A stretch of 64,000 bases of DNA, taken from NCBI GenBank assembly GCA_036703255.1, contig DATNPL010000242.1, forward strand, positions 1 through 64,000, in the 5' to 3' direction. Positions 35,257 to 44,028 of the stretch are shown piece after piece (within the stretch, counting starts at the first letter, position 1; the number at the start of each line of letters is the position of its first letter). The position numbers and the translations under genes are program-made. The notes under the pieces were generated by a model. That model worked only from the letters and a program-made list of their open reading frames with translations, was not told the DNA's origin and ran no database searches. Origin of the DNA: Drouetiella sp036703255 (GTDB taxonomy: Bacteria > Cyanobacteriota > Cyanobacteriia > Elainellales > Elainellaceae).

Positions 35257-35478
35257 ATAGAGCCAGGAATTGTGTGAGCTAGATCCGCATCAACAATCCA
35301 GGTTCGAAGCGTTTAGCATCGTAGCTTTAATCAAGACCCCTAACACACTTCAAGGCAAGTGCGATCGCGCGCTCATTTCAAGCTTCGGATAGCCTTTCCC
35401 TATCCCTTCTTCTGCTGTGGATGCATTGAAGCCAAGGGGAAGATACTCCCTGCGATAGCGGTAGGTGAGGGGATGTGT

Positions 35479-35547
35479 TTTAGGGTAACGTGTGATGGCT
35501 AGATCCTTTGATAGCGGTAGCTTTAACGAGTCAAGCTTTACCCTAAA
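35479..35547. repeat. 69-bp structured repeat, copy 1
   Basis: Begins TTTAGGGTAA and ends TTACCCTAAA, a perfect 10-bp terminal inverted repeat enclosing 49 bases. Two further copies of exactly the same length lie at 43878-43946 and 44950-45018. The interior can form a second stem (GCTA with TAGC) and keeps CTTTGA and TCAAG blocks. A purine-rich stretch of about 60 bases before it is also shared loosely by the copies. The surrounding 35189-36264 has no other supportable gene than the small frame at 35981. Confidence 0.8.
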
Positions 35548-35820
35548 TCGATCGCCCTTTCTCTAACCGGGCAGCAGCCCCTCTACTCTGGCATAGCTCT
35601 GCTGGAGTGGTCAGTATTCACTATCAAGTCACACAAGAATGCTGTTCAAGGCTTCGCGCTGGCGATTCAACACTGCACTCTTTATTGGCGATAAGCGTTT
35701 TACGTTCATAAGTGACTGTAATAAACAATGCATCCAAGCAAAAGCCCATCGCGGGTGGATGGCATGGATCAGGGTGTGTGTGTGCTGCTGCGATCATAGG
35801 GCAGGGCTTTTGGTCTGCTC

Positions 35821-35931
35821 GGGCGCATCTAGTCGTTGGGGGAGCCTAACGAAATTGCGTTGTTTGATATTAATGTCATCAACGACAGTTCAAGGCTTCC
35901 AGCACTTGTCCCCCAACTATCGGATGCGCCC
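35821..35931. repeat. 111-bp imperfect palindrome
   Basis: Arms at 35821-35843 (GGGCGCATCTAGTCG...) and 35909-35931 are complementary at about 19 of 23 positions, with a second partly paired stem inside (GCCTAACG at 35844 onward against CAAGGC near 35891). It reads as a folded element: a miniature transposon end pair or an attC-like site. No gene is associated. Confidence 0.55.
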
Positions 35932-35980
35932 TTGATGAGGACATACTTTACTCAGTGAACTCCATTACAGGTCAATTCCG

Positions 35981-36142
35981 ATGATTAAGGACGACCTCCA
36001 AGCCATTGCTTCCCATCCCTTCAGCGGCAGAATCTTCACCTCTGTTTGTGAGGAGCCTGGGTCAGTCGAACAAGAGCTGTTTGATGCGGCTCAAGAAATA
36101 GAGCTTATCTGCGATCTAACGACCAAGTTCAGCGGATTTTGA
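35981..36142 (+). CDS. Small hypothetical protein
   Basis: A 53-codon frame from ATG 35981 (starting IKDDLQAIASHPFSG after the Met) with protein-like composition. No family recognised and no clear ribosome-binding site. It overlaps the left arm of a possible folded repeat (CTAAC at 36116 to GTTAG at 36220). Confidence 0.3.
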   Translation: MIKDDLQAIASHPFSGRIFTSVCEEPGSVEQELFDAAQEIELICDLTTKFSGF

Positions 36143-36264
36143 AAGCGGCGATAATTTTTGAAACCCACCTACAATCTCAAATCCGCTCTCAAAATTCCGT
36201 TGCAACAGGGAATATGTTAGCCTGCCGTCGCAAACAGACAAGCTTAATCCTCCCCTGTAACAAT

Positions 36265-38580
36265 TCATTTCTCATCAAACCCAACTGTCCGAGCCTTATG
36301 AAGTGCAACAGATAACTGCCGTAAGCGTTCGCTCACTTCTAAATTTAGCTCTTGAGACCTTAAGTTACCTGGCACTTCAGACATCAAAGAAGGATTTCCT
36401 TGCAACCATTCATTCAGAGCAACTCCTGCCCATGTCCCTTCCTTATCTCTAAAACTATCAACTAAGCCTTTAAGTTCCTGAATGCAGTAGGACTCAAAAC
36501 CAGCAGCATCGAAGATAGCAAAGCGTAGATATTCTTCAAATGCTTTTATGTCATTCTCAACCTCAAAAACCACGCTCTCTTGAGGAGGTTGGAGATTACT
36601 AGCAGTATCAATTACAACCTGTGTCGCCACCCCTGCAATTTGCGTTGCCACTCCTGTTACCCCTAAAATCTGCTGACGCAGTTCTGGACTAAAAAGTAAG
36701 TCGGGACCATACTTAACATATCGCTTGAGGACTTCAAATGCAGATTCTTTCCCACTGTAATAGTTATCGACAATCTCAACATCCACTCCAAGCCTTTTGA
36801 TGATCTCGTTACGTGTATCACTATTAACAGGACCTCGAATCAATGCTTCTGCTACTGGTCGCGCAAAACGTAGAAACAATACACTCAAGCTATTCTCTAG
36901 CTTGAGCAAGAAATAATCGTTAGAGTTTTCAATTAACCTTTCCTTGATTTGCTTGCTGCCCCATAGCAAACTTGTCATGTATTCAACGAGTCTTAATGCT
37001 TCATCTTGTAGCTCAATAGCAAGCTGGCTGGCAATTGAAGATAAAGTTTTACTGACATCAATATACAAATCTTCACGCCATCGAAAATTTGCATTAGCTC
37101 GATCAAACACAGGATTTGAATTAGCGGCAAATATCCTATCTTTCTTGATAAATGCGTCTTCTCTAAGTGTTTGCATCTTATCTGCAACAACTTGGAGATA
37201 TCGTTGCTTGAACTTTTCTATGCTACTCGAAGTATTCACAAGCGATTCAGAATCTTTGTTTACAACAGAAGAGTTGTAAAAAATTTGTAGATCTGCTTTA
37301 ATCTGTTCCCACTTGTTTTGCCACCATTCTGTAAATAGAATTCGCTGCCTCTCTTCTTCAAATCGCTTGGCTTCTTCAGGATTTTCCGGATAATTCTTTC
37401 TGGTTAAGTTGCAAATCTCCTCAGAAGTATCCAGGATTTTTGTAATAGAAGCTTCGCATCTCTTCTTTAAGACCGAGACTCTCTCAGTGTTGATATACTG
37501 AAATATTCTGTCTTTAATTTCAGGAATTCCAGTACCTGCTTTATTCAAAGCTTCTTTATCGTCAATCCCAAGCAACATTTTCAGTTTGTTTTGAATGGCA
37601 TTTATATCTCCAATCTCAAGCTGAGTTTGCTTTTCTGCCAAACCATTCAAAACCAAGTAAGCTCCTGCTGAACCAGAGACGATCCGTTTACTTGGTAAAC
37701 TTGCCCGCTTTAACCAGTCTTGGGCGGCTTCTTCAATATGTTGCTTCAGTGCCTCTGGTGTAGCCTGGGAATCAATACGGCTTAAGAATACAAAAAGTTT
37801 GTCGGCAACAGTTACATTTTTATCCCCAAGCTCTGTAAATTTTATAATTTCTAGCTCTTTTTCTCTGAGACTGGTAAACCGCTGTACTAAGATCACAGCA
37901 TCACAATCAGATAGCATCTGCTGGGCTTCGTCAACGTGCTTCGCCAAGCCAGAATCTAATCCTGGAACATCATAAAAAACAATTCCCTCAGCCTGAGCGA
38001 GTTTACTGGTATAAAGTCGTGCCTCTAAAACAGCATGAGCATACTTTTCATCCGCTACATACTTTCTAAGTTGCTCTTTAATGTCTTCCAGGCGAGTAAA
38101 CGGGACTGTAAGGTTCCCATCCCTTCTTACCTGGCTTAATGTGGCTTCATTCTGCTGTATGGTATTGAGATCTTCTTGCGCTTTGATCGCTTTTAGATCC
38201 TCGATGAGGTCAAAAAACTGGTCATCTGTTTTGGTTTGGACTTCAAGCTTCTGATCAGCTTCATTCGTAACGGAATAAATCTGTGTCGTTGTAAACGTGC
38301 ACCTTGCTGCTTTAGCGGGAAGCAAATCGCATTCTAACCAGGCATTGATAAAGGTACTCTTTCCAGCCTTTTCTAGACCCACAACAGCGATCCGAAATTC
38401 ACGCTTCTTCAGTCTCTCAAGCTGGCGATAAGTAGGCTCCATTTCCTGCGAAAGAATCTCTTTCAATCTGGAAGGAACCTCAGCTTGAGGTAGCGCTGCT
38501 AAGTTAATCGCATAGCGACATACGTTTAAAGCATCGCTGAGACGAGCTTCATAGTAGGAGGAAGCTGTTTTCCAATCCAT
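36265..38580 (-). CDS. Dynamin-like GTPase (second of the pair)
   Basis: A 771-residue dynamin-superfamily GTPase. G1 is GLEKAGKST (68-76), G2 is the Thr cluster CTFTTTQ (94-100), G3 is DVPGLDSG (204-211) and G4 is LSRID (266-270). A long helical region follows, and residues about 655-680 (LGVTGVATQIAGVATQVVIDTA) are a hydrophobic, Gly/Ala/Thr-rich stretch that could insert in a membrane. It is the last gene of a three-gene leftward operon, 13 bases after its neighbour. Bacterial dynamins remodel or protect membranes, and tandem pairs are found in some anti-phage loci. Relation to LeoA/DynA types cannot be fixed by eye. Confidence 0.85.
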   Translation of the reverse strand: MDWKTASSYYEARLSDALNVCRYAINLAALPQAEVPSRLKEILSQEMEPTYRQLERLKKREFRIAVVGLEKAGKSTFINAWLECDLLPAKAARCTFTTTQIYSVTNEADQKLEVQTKTDDQFFDLIEDLKAIKAQEDLNTIQQNEATLSQVRRDGNLTVPFTRLEDIKEQLRKYVADEKYAHAVLEARLYTSKLAQAEGIVFYDVPGLDSGLAKHVDEAQQMLSDCDAVILVQRFTSLREKELEIIKFTELGDKNVTVADKLFVFLSRIDSQATPEALKQHIEEAAQDWLKRASLPSKRIVSGSAGAYLVLNGLAEKQTQLEIGDINAIQNKLKMLLGIDDKEALNKAGTGIPEIKDRIFQYINTERVSVLKKRCEASITKILDTSEEICNLTRKNYPENPEEAKRFEEERQRILFTEWWQNKWEQIKADLQIFYNSSVVNKDSESLVNTSSSIEKFKQRYLQVVADKMQTLREDAFIKKDRIFAANSNPVFDRANANFRWREDLYIDVSKTLSSIASQLAIELQDEALRLVEYMTSLLWGSKQIKERLIENSNDYFLLKLENSLSVLFLRFARPVAEALIRGPVNSDTRNEIIKRLGVDVEIVDNYYSGKESAFEVLKRYVKYGPDLLFSPELRQQILGVTGVATQIAGVATQVVIDTASNLQPPQESVVFEVENDIKAFEEYLRFAIFDAAGFESYCIQELKGLVDSFRDKEGTWAGVALNEWLQGNPSLMSEVPGNLRSQELNLEVSERLRQLSVALHKARTVGFDEK

Positions 38581-38593
38581 TTTATTAAACTCC

Positions 38594-39451
38594 TCAAACG
38601 CGGTTAAACTTTTCTAATCCAGACAGATCTTTGAGACAATTACGTTTTTTAATGATGAATTGCGCGTTAGCTGGCAAATTCGTTTTCAATATGTAAGGAA
38701 TCTTTTTGCCAATCAGATCACGACCATCATTGATATCAACTCTGAGATAGACTTCTCGTTGGCTATCAGTATCAGGCAAAATATCTTCATTTGTCAGTTC
38801 CAACAATGATTCCTCATTTAAGGTAGCTTCTTTAGGGTTAGTACATAGAAAATATGAGGTATTGTCTATAAGCTCTATTAATTCACCGACCTCTAAATTT
38901 GAGTCTTTATATAATTTACTGACCACATATGCCGGAACTATAAGACACAAAGCAGCAGGAATTGGAGGTGGAAGAGTAGGTTGTTGTCTTACTCTTTCGC
39001 CTCCTAACAGTCGGTTTGGTTGAGCGTTTTGAAGCCATTTACGACTATAGTAAAGCCCAATTAATGTGCAAGCTGCTAGAATAATCCACTCCATCTTTTT
39101 CTCCTTGCTACTAAAAAGTTGACTTATTCTTGTTGATCCACTCGTTACAAAAGATTTCACCTGAGAAAAAATAGGATTACTGTTCATTCCTTCTGGAGAA
39201 GGAAATCTATCTATAAATATTTCATTTACCTTTGCGAGTATCTCAAAATCACTATTCTCATCAGCAGAGGAGGTTATGCCAAACTGCTCACATATTTCTT
39301 GCGAGTTTCCTTGCACATCTGAGTCCTCTTCTCCAAGGATTATTTGAATCGTTTTGTGTAGAAGACCTCTTCCACGTCCTTGCACTTCAGGATGTTTGCT
39401 TACCTCTTTAAGGATTTGGTCATATACCTCTTTAAGATTTTGATCAGCCAC
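38594..39451 (-). CDS. Membrane-anchored protein between two dynamin genes, unknown
   Basis: A 285-residue protein starting at GTG. Residues about 1-115 are hydrophilic and helical; a membrane helix lies at about 120-137 (WIILAACTLIGLYYS) and a second hydrophobic stretch at about 160-180 (PIPAALCLIVPAYVVSKLY). The C-terminal 105 residues are soluble and acidic. No family recognised. It is spaced 6 bases after the first dynamin stop and 13 before the second, so it is translated with them, and it may be the membrane tether or regulator of the GTPase pair. Confidence 0.75.
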   Translation of the reverse strand: MADQNLKEVYDQILKEVSKHPEVQGRGRGLLHKTIQIILGEEDSDVQGNSQEICEQFGITSSADENSDFEILAKVNEIFIDRFPSPEGMNSNPIFSQVKSFVTSGSTRISQLFSSKEKKMEWIILAACTLIGLYYSRKWLQNAQPNRLLGGERVRQQPTLPPPIPAALCLIVPAYVVSKLYKDSNLEVGELIELIDNTSYFLCTNPKEATLNEESLLELTNEDILPDTDSQREVYLRVDINDGRDLIGKKIPYILKTNLPANAQFIIKKRNCLKDLSGLEKFNRV

Positions 39452-39457
39452 GTTAGT

Positions 39458-41818
39458 CTAAGACTCCTCTTTTAAGATTCTTTCTAAGCTAGAAAATTCT
39501 TTTGCAATATTTTTGGCTTTCTGCTGCATCGGTTGCCAAATATTTCTTTGCTTCTCATAATCAAAGGTGACTTCTTGATGAGCTTTGTCCAGTCTTGCCC
39601 GATAGCGATCTATAACATCGCTCTGAATTTGATCTATAGTTTTTTTTAACTGACCAATCTGCTCTAATAGCCAATTAACAATTGGTTTTACCACTTCTGG
39701 CTCTGCTCGTTTTGCTTGATCAGTCCAGTTTTCTAACAAATTCACAGCACTAGGAATTTTGGCATTATCACTAGAGCGAGTTTCCACTTTTGGAATAAGA
39801 CCAAACCAGTGCCAAAAACTTCTAGTTTCCTCCTCCCAAGTTTTTTCTGTAATGTTAAAGCCTGACTCAAAATTGAAATCTTTAAAGTTGAGTTGAGTTT
39901 GAACTCGACTTAACTCGGACTTTGGAAACTTGATCATCAAATTAGGTGCACGATCACTTGCTCCCTTTTCAAGGAAATCTAAATAGCATCCAAACAGTTC
40001 AGTTACAGCCTCATACATTCTTTTAATCTCTTGGTCTGCCACTTGTTCTAAAATGTTCTCCATCAAAAGACTGAGATTAATAGAGAGCTGCCCTAATTCT
40101 TCATTGAGTTGTTTTAGATTTTTCTTATCCTCGTCAGTTACTGCATTTCTTGTTTCACCATCCTCTGCGACAGAAGCGGTGTATCCTAAATCAATTAATC
40201 GCTTTAAGTTTTTTTCTAATAAGCTTACATATCTTCCGTCTGCTTTTTTTAAGTTGGGATTATTCAAGTTTACCTTTCCACTCCTCAAAGAGCTTATAAC
40301 CTCCTCTAAAACTCCTTTCCTACATTTGCTTAATGCGATCTCCCATCCATACAGTGGGAATAATTTCTCTCCTATTTCATTGTATGGTTCAGTCGACTGA
40401 AGTTTCTTGATTGTACCTTCTAAGATTAATAAGAAATTAGGATCTGATACTTTCTTCTTAGCTATATCATCAAATGGCTTTCTTAGTTTTTCATTACTGA
40501 TTTGAAGAAAATGATCAAGATCTGATTTGATCTGTATTACGTTTTCGCACTCTTTCTGATAATGTTCCTCTGAGCTACTAAGAATAGCCGTGATTGTTTG
40601 TGTAGCCCACTCTGCTATGGCATTTCCCGCAGCGATGTTGAAACGTTCGATCACTTGAGGTATGACTAGCTGTGGGAAGTGTTGAGTAATATGTTCTTTC
40701 AGGTTTTGCTGAAATTCTTCGGCATAAGACTTTTGCCACAGTGCTTCGGCAACCCGATTGCGATCGTGTCCAGTCCATTTTTGTGTATTGCGTGGTAAGT
40801 CTTCTAATATGTCTGCAATTAGTCCATTGAAATTGTTATCTGCTTTTTTACAAGCTTCGGCACTGTAAATATCATCCGTAACTTTGATCTGAAGAGCCAG
40901 TAAAGCAGGCCACGTACTAAGCTTGACTACCTGCAAGTTCTCGATTTCTTTTGTATATTCCTTTAACTGTTCAGTCAATTCACTTCTAATATTGCCTATG
41001 GTTTTCGTCACAAAGCGATTTTCGGTTTCTGGCCAATCTCTATCTGTCCGAAAAACATCAATTCGATTCAGAACAAACAGCATTCGAGCAGGGGAACCGC
41101 CTAAATCCTTGACCTGTTCTACGACTTCTTGCAGTAAACTTCTAACTCTTTGTGGGTCGGTTTCTGCGCTGTTGTAAGTTACAATGCACAAAGCTTCACG
41201 ACACTGCCTGATAATGCTTGCGTTCCCTTCATCACCAACGTATGCTAGACCAGGCAAATCCATGATTCGCATTTTAGTCCCTTGTGGTAATTCGAGTTTA
41301 GACTCTTTCAACAGCCTGAAAGGGTATCTGATTACAGATTGTGGGCAGGCTATATTGACTTGTCTATCCCTACTATCGATATAGCCCATCATTGCGTGAT
41401 GGAGACGTTGGTAAATTTCTTCTTCCCGGATATTGTGCCATTCTCCACATTCCCATGTTGCTCCCGGTGTTTCATGGATTATCAAAGATTTTTTTTCGCT
41501 ATATTCAATCGTGACTGCCCCAGCACTCATTTCGCTCACCGCGACAGGAACAATCTCGGCTCCGCATAACAAGTTTACAAGTGTACTTTTGCCACTACTT
41601 GTCGTTCCTGTTGTTGCAAGGGTGAGTGTTGGATTGCGAAGTTCACTGACTAGCTTTTCTAGAGCTTGCTCTAACTGTCCAGAGAGTTCTTTCATTTCAG
41701 GTTGATATGTCTCTGGCAAGTACTGAGATATTTCTGTATAGAAGTTGTCCCAGTACTTAGAAAGAAGCTTAGCTCTTCCTTCAACTTCTTCAAAGATTTT
41801 GTATAGCTTACTACTCAT
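39458..41818 (-). CDS. Dynamin-like GTPase (first of the pair)
   Basis: A 786-residue dynamin-family GTPase. G1 is GTTSSGKST (71-79), G3 is DLPGLAYVGDEG (187-198) and G4 is LNRIDVF (250-256). The C-terminal 500 residues are helical and charged, as in dynamin stalks, without an evident transmembrane helix. It differs clearly from its partner in the operon, so the two could form a heteromer as in DynA/DynB-like or LeoABC-like sets. The upstream spacer of 265 bases contains an attC-like folded repeat and must hold the operon promoter. Confidence 0.85.
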   Translation of the reverse strand: MSSKLYKIFEEVEGRAKLLSKYWDNFYTEISQYLPETYQPEMKELSGQLEQALEKLVSELRNPTLTLATTGTTSSGKSTLVNLLCGAEIVPVAVSEMSAGAVTIEYSEKKSLIIHETPGATWECGEWHNIREEEIYQRLHHAMMGYIDSRDRQVNIACPQSVIRYPFRLLKESKLELPQGTKMRIMDLPGLAYVGDEGNASIIRQCREALCIVTYNSAETDPQRVRSLLQEVVEQVKDLGGSPARMLFVLNRIDVFRTDRDWPETENRFVTKTIGNIRSELTEQLKEYTKEIENLQVVKLSTWPALLALQIKVTDDIYSAEACKKADNNFNGLIADILEDLPRNTQKWTGHDRNRVAEALWQKSYAEEFQQNLKEHITQHFPQLVIPQVIERFNIAAGNAIAEWATQTITAILSSSEEHYQKECENVIQIKSDLDHFLQISNEKLRKPFDDIAKKKVSDPNFLLILEGTIKKLQSTEPYNEIGEKLFPLYGWEIALSKCRKGVLEEVISSLRSGKVNLNNPNLKKADGRYVSLLEKNLKRLIDLGYTASVAEDGETRNAVTDEDKKNLKQLNEELGQLSINLSLLMENILEQVADQEIKRMYEAVTELFGCYLDFLEKGASDRAPNLMIKFPKSELSRVQTQLNFKDFNFESGFNITEKTWEEETRSFWHWFGLIPKVETRSSDNAKIPSAVNLLENWTDQAKRAEPEVVKPIVNWLLEQIGQLKKTIDQIQSDVIDRYRARLDKAHQEVTFDYEKQRNIWQPMQQKAKNIAKEFSSLERILKEES

Positions 41819-41989
41819 TTTGATTTCATTAATAATTTATTTAGCTGTACTTTAACCTCGATACCTGAAGAAAGCAAAAACTCCTAATTAACTTTTTGGA
41901 TTATTCGTCTCTATAGATTTCATCAGATTAATTCTAGGCGACTCACGGTTAACCCTTATACACCGTGCCTCCACTAGGAATCTGAGGCA

Positions 41990-42077
41990 GGCTAACGTTT
42001 CGGGTCAGCGGTTGCCAGAGACTTTGCATCCCACCCAAGCGGCTTCGGTCAATCCGCTGCACCCGAATTGTTATACC
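41990..42077 (-). repeat. attC-like folded recombination site, copy A
   Basis: Read leftward it runs GTATAAC, then AATTCGGGTGCAGCGG, a variable middle, CCGCTGACCCGAAAC and GTTAGCC. The two arms pair with one extra base (G) bulged out, the hallmark of integron attC sites, and the ends approximate the RYYYAAC and GTTRRRY boxes with one or two mismatches. It begins only seven bases after the stop of the membrane HNH-like gene, exactly where a cassette attC would be. Confidence 0.5.
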
Positions 42078-42083
42078 TCGGTT

Positions 42084-43205
42084 TTACACAGTTGCTATAA
42101 GGGGCAAAGGCTTCGACCACTGTTTTGCAGATAAAAATGTAGGAATCCCAGTCAACCCAAAAAATGCAACCAAACTAAGCCACAGATTAATTGGGAGCAA
42201 CACAGTAGAAATTACAACGCTAACGGCAACTACAAGGAGTTTGATTAATAACGATTGAATCCCACTGCCTGTGCGAACCCTCATTAGCATCCACTGTGCA
42301 AAACCAATTGACAGTACCATAGACAGCAGGCTGTATAACCCAACAGCGCTGGAACCCAAATCCCCCAAAATGCTAGTTGTGCCTAGCAAACTAAAAAATC
42401 CAGCAACAGTAGTAATTCCAGTCCATTGCAACCAAAAGCTTAAACCGAACTTTTCTTTTGCTTCAAGCGCACGAGCCTGTTGAATAGTTTCTTCAACTGC
42501 TTGTAGCTCTTTCGTCTTCTTGGGAAGCCATTTACAAAGAATATCCTTATTTTCTGCGATCACAGAGTAATATTCCTTGAGTAGCGCAGCGCCACCAACT
42601 GTTAGTAACACTGGAGAAGCCAATGCCAGAGCCGCTGCAATTGGAGGGCAAGCAGCACATATCATGACTACCGCTGCTGTTGAGATTGCACCAAGTGCTC
42701 CAGCCTTTAGCAAATCTTTTCCCGATGCTTTAATTGCTTCTTCTTTAGTCATCTGACCTCTAGCAACGGCACAGGAGTAATGAATGAAAGTAATTGGCAA
42801 CCTTGTCACCACTGCGATCGCGGCACCAATGGGAGCAGCTTGTAATCCTTGCAGCGCAGCTTGCCCCAAATTGGCTGAAAATCCCTCAACCCAAACACCA
42901 AACTGTTCAGCTCTTGTCATGGGCTTCGCACCCCGCCTAATGTTATCGAGATGCTTTTCAAGAACAATGTTGAACGATTTATCTGAACCTCCAGCACTTT
43001 TGGGAATAATGTGACTCCCATCCCTACCTTTCATCCATTCTGCAACTTTATCAATGGATGTACGGTATGACGCAGGAACTTGCTTGTACAGTTTCATTGC
43101 GTCTTCTACACTGCGCCAACCTCCGGCTGTACGGAAGGTTCTTTGAAGCTCTCTGCTAAGGTCTTGAAAAGAAAGGTGTTGGGGAAGGCTGAGACTGGCA
43201 GACAT
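42084..43205 (-). CDS. Multi-pass membrane protein with an N-terminal HNH-like motif
   Basis: A 373-residue protein. Residues 64-98 read SHIIPKSAGGSDKSFNIVLE and then KHLDNIRRGAKPMT, which copies the HNH nuclease pattern (HIIPxSxGGxD...N...N..RG) but without zinc-binding cysteines. At least four hydrophobic segments follow (about 110-140, 170-215, 262-298 and 325-355), so the C-terminal two thirds are membrane-embedded. GGAG precedes the ATG at 43205. The gene is bracketed by attC-like repeats and points the same way as the dynamin operon 265 bases downstream. A membrane nuclease or membrane-disrupting effector is conceivable; no known family was recognised. Confidence 0.75.
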   Translation of the reverse strand: MSASLSLPQHLSFQDLSRELQRTFRTAGGWRSVEDAMKLYKQVPASYRTSIDKVAEWMKGRDGSHIIPKSAGGSDKSFNIVLEKHLDNIRRGAKPMTRAEQFGVWVEGFSANLGQAALQGLQAAPIGAAIAVVTRLPITFIHYSCAVARGQMTKEEAIKASGKDLLKAGALGAISTAAVVMICAACPPIAAALALASPVLLTVGGAALLKEYYSVIAENKDILCKWLPKKTKELQAVEETIQQARALEAKEKFGLSFWLQWTGITTVAGFFSLLGTTSILGDLGSSAVGLYSLLSMVLSIGFAQWMLMRVRTGSGIQSLLIKLLVVAVSVVISTVLLPINLWLSLVAFFGLTGIPTFLSAKQWSKPLPLIATV

Positions 43206-43271
43206 ATTTCTCCTTTACGTTAAATCATCTATACCCCTCAGAGTTCCCAAATATCAAACCCAATTCAAGAG

Positions 43272-43358
43272 GTATAACGATGGAGCTGAGCCGCGAACGC
43301 CGTCTAGAACGACGCCATCGGGCTAGCGGTGTTCGTCAGCTCCTGCGATTTGTTGGTT
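43272..43358. repeat. attC-like folded recombination site, copy B
   Basis: Read rightward: GTATAAC, GATGGAGCTGA, variable middle, TCAGCTCCTGCGAT, then GTTGGTT. The arms pair with one bulged base and the outer boxes approximate RYYYAAC and GTTRRRY. It is 87 bases long against 88 for copy A, and lies just upstream of the same membrane gene, so the two sites enclose one gene. Confidence 0.45.
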
Positions 43359-43437
43359 GGGGTGGCTGGCACTCCTATAGGATTCCCAAGCGCTAACAGT
43401 TATCACCAGCCACCTCAACTCGTTATTGGACGGAAAG

Positions 43438-43576
43438 TTTCCGCATATCCACCCTAAATGAGGTGAATAGCCAGATGATTTCTGCATATCACTCCAATTT
43501 AGGTGGATCGCAAGAATCTTTCCGTATATTACGCTGACCAAGCTGGATCGCCAGAACCTTTCCGCATATTTTCAGG
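43438..43576. repeat. Tandem 40-bp direct repeat, about 3.4 units
   Basis: Units start with TTTCCGCATAT or a close variant at 43438, 43479, 43519 and 43559 (spacing 41, 40, 40) and share a second block GGATCGCCAGAA. The fourth unit is partial. Spacing near four helical turns would put bound proteins on one DNA face, as in replication iterons or partition sites. Just upstream (43352-43420) an imperfect inverted repeat (GGTTGGGGTGGCTGG) is also present. The rest of 43206-44028 has no supportable gene. Confidence 0.75.
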
Positions 43577-43877
43577 TTTTTACAGCCGATTCTAGCCAAG
43601 CCTTGTCGTAGGTGAAGTTTTCCCAGTTGAATTGCATTCTCACCCTTCCATCGCCGTGGCGGATTCAGGATGGCATAGCTGGTGCTTCAAAGATGATGCG
43701 GTAAGCGTTTCATGCTTCACTTGTAACTGCCTTTTACATCAAGACTTTGAGTGTTTGCTGGATGGCGTTGCTAATGGAAAGTTAGCCTAAGAATATCTCC
43801 TTGCCCTGTCAATGCTTTGTTGGATGAATTGATAACCCTGCGGGAGCGAGGATGGGGGAAAGGATGGGTGATGTGAG

Positions 43878-43946
43878 TTTAGGGTAACCTATAGCCGCTA
43901 GACCCTTTGAGAATCCTAGCTTTAGCTCATCAAGTCGTACCCTAAA
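43878..43946. repeat. 69-bp structured repeat, copy 2
   Basis: TTTAGGGTA at the left end pairs with TACCCTAAA at the right. Interior stem GCTAG/CTAGC is intact. It lies just beyond the stop of the LOTUS-like gene (44029, leftward), where it could act as a 3' end structure. Confidence 0.8.
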
Positions 43947-44028
43947 TTAGCTCAGCTTAGAGCTTCACCTCAGCCCTAATCTCACTGTTAAGGAGCTACC
44001 ACTCTGGGTATCAGCCCATCCCTCGCCT

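Noticed and set aside
35639..35935. 98-codon rightward frame as a gene
   Set aside because: It ends within a large palindrome and its sequence is Cys/Trp-rich without protein-like organisation.
36116..36220. Third attC-like site (CTAAC ... GTTAG)
   Set aside because: End boxes pair but arms need several gaps, and it overlaps a small frame; too weak to list as a site.
41819..41989. Riboswitch or leader RNA before the dynamin operon
   Set aside because: No strong hairpin or known motif was found apart from the attC-like fold next to it.
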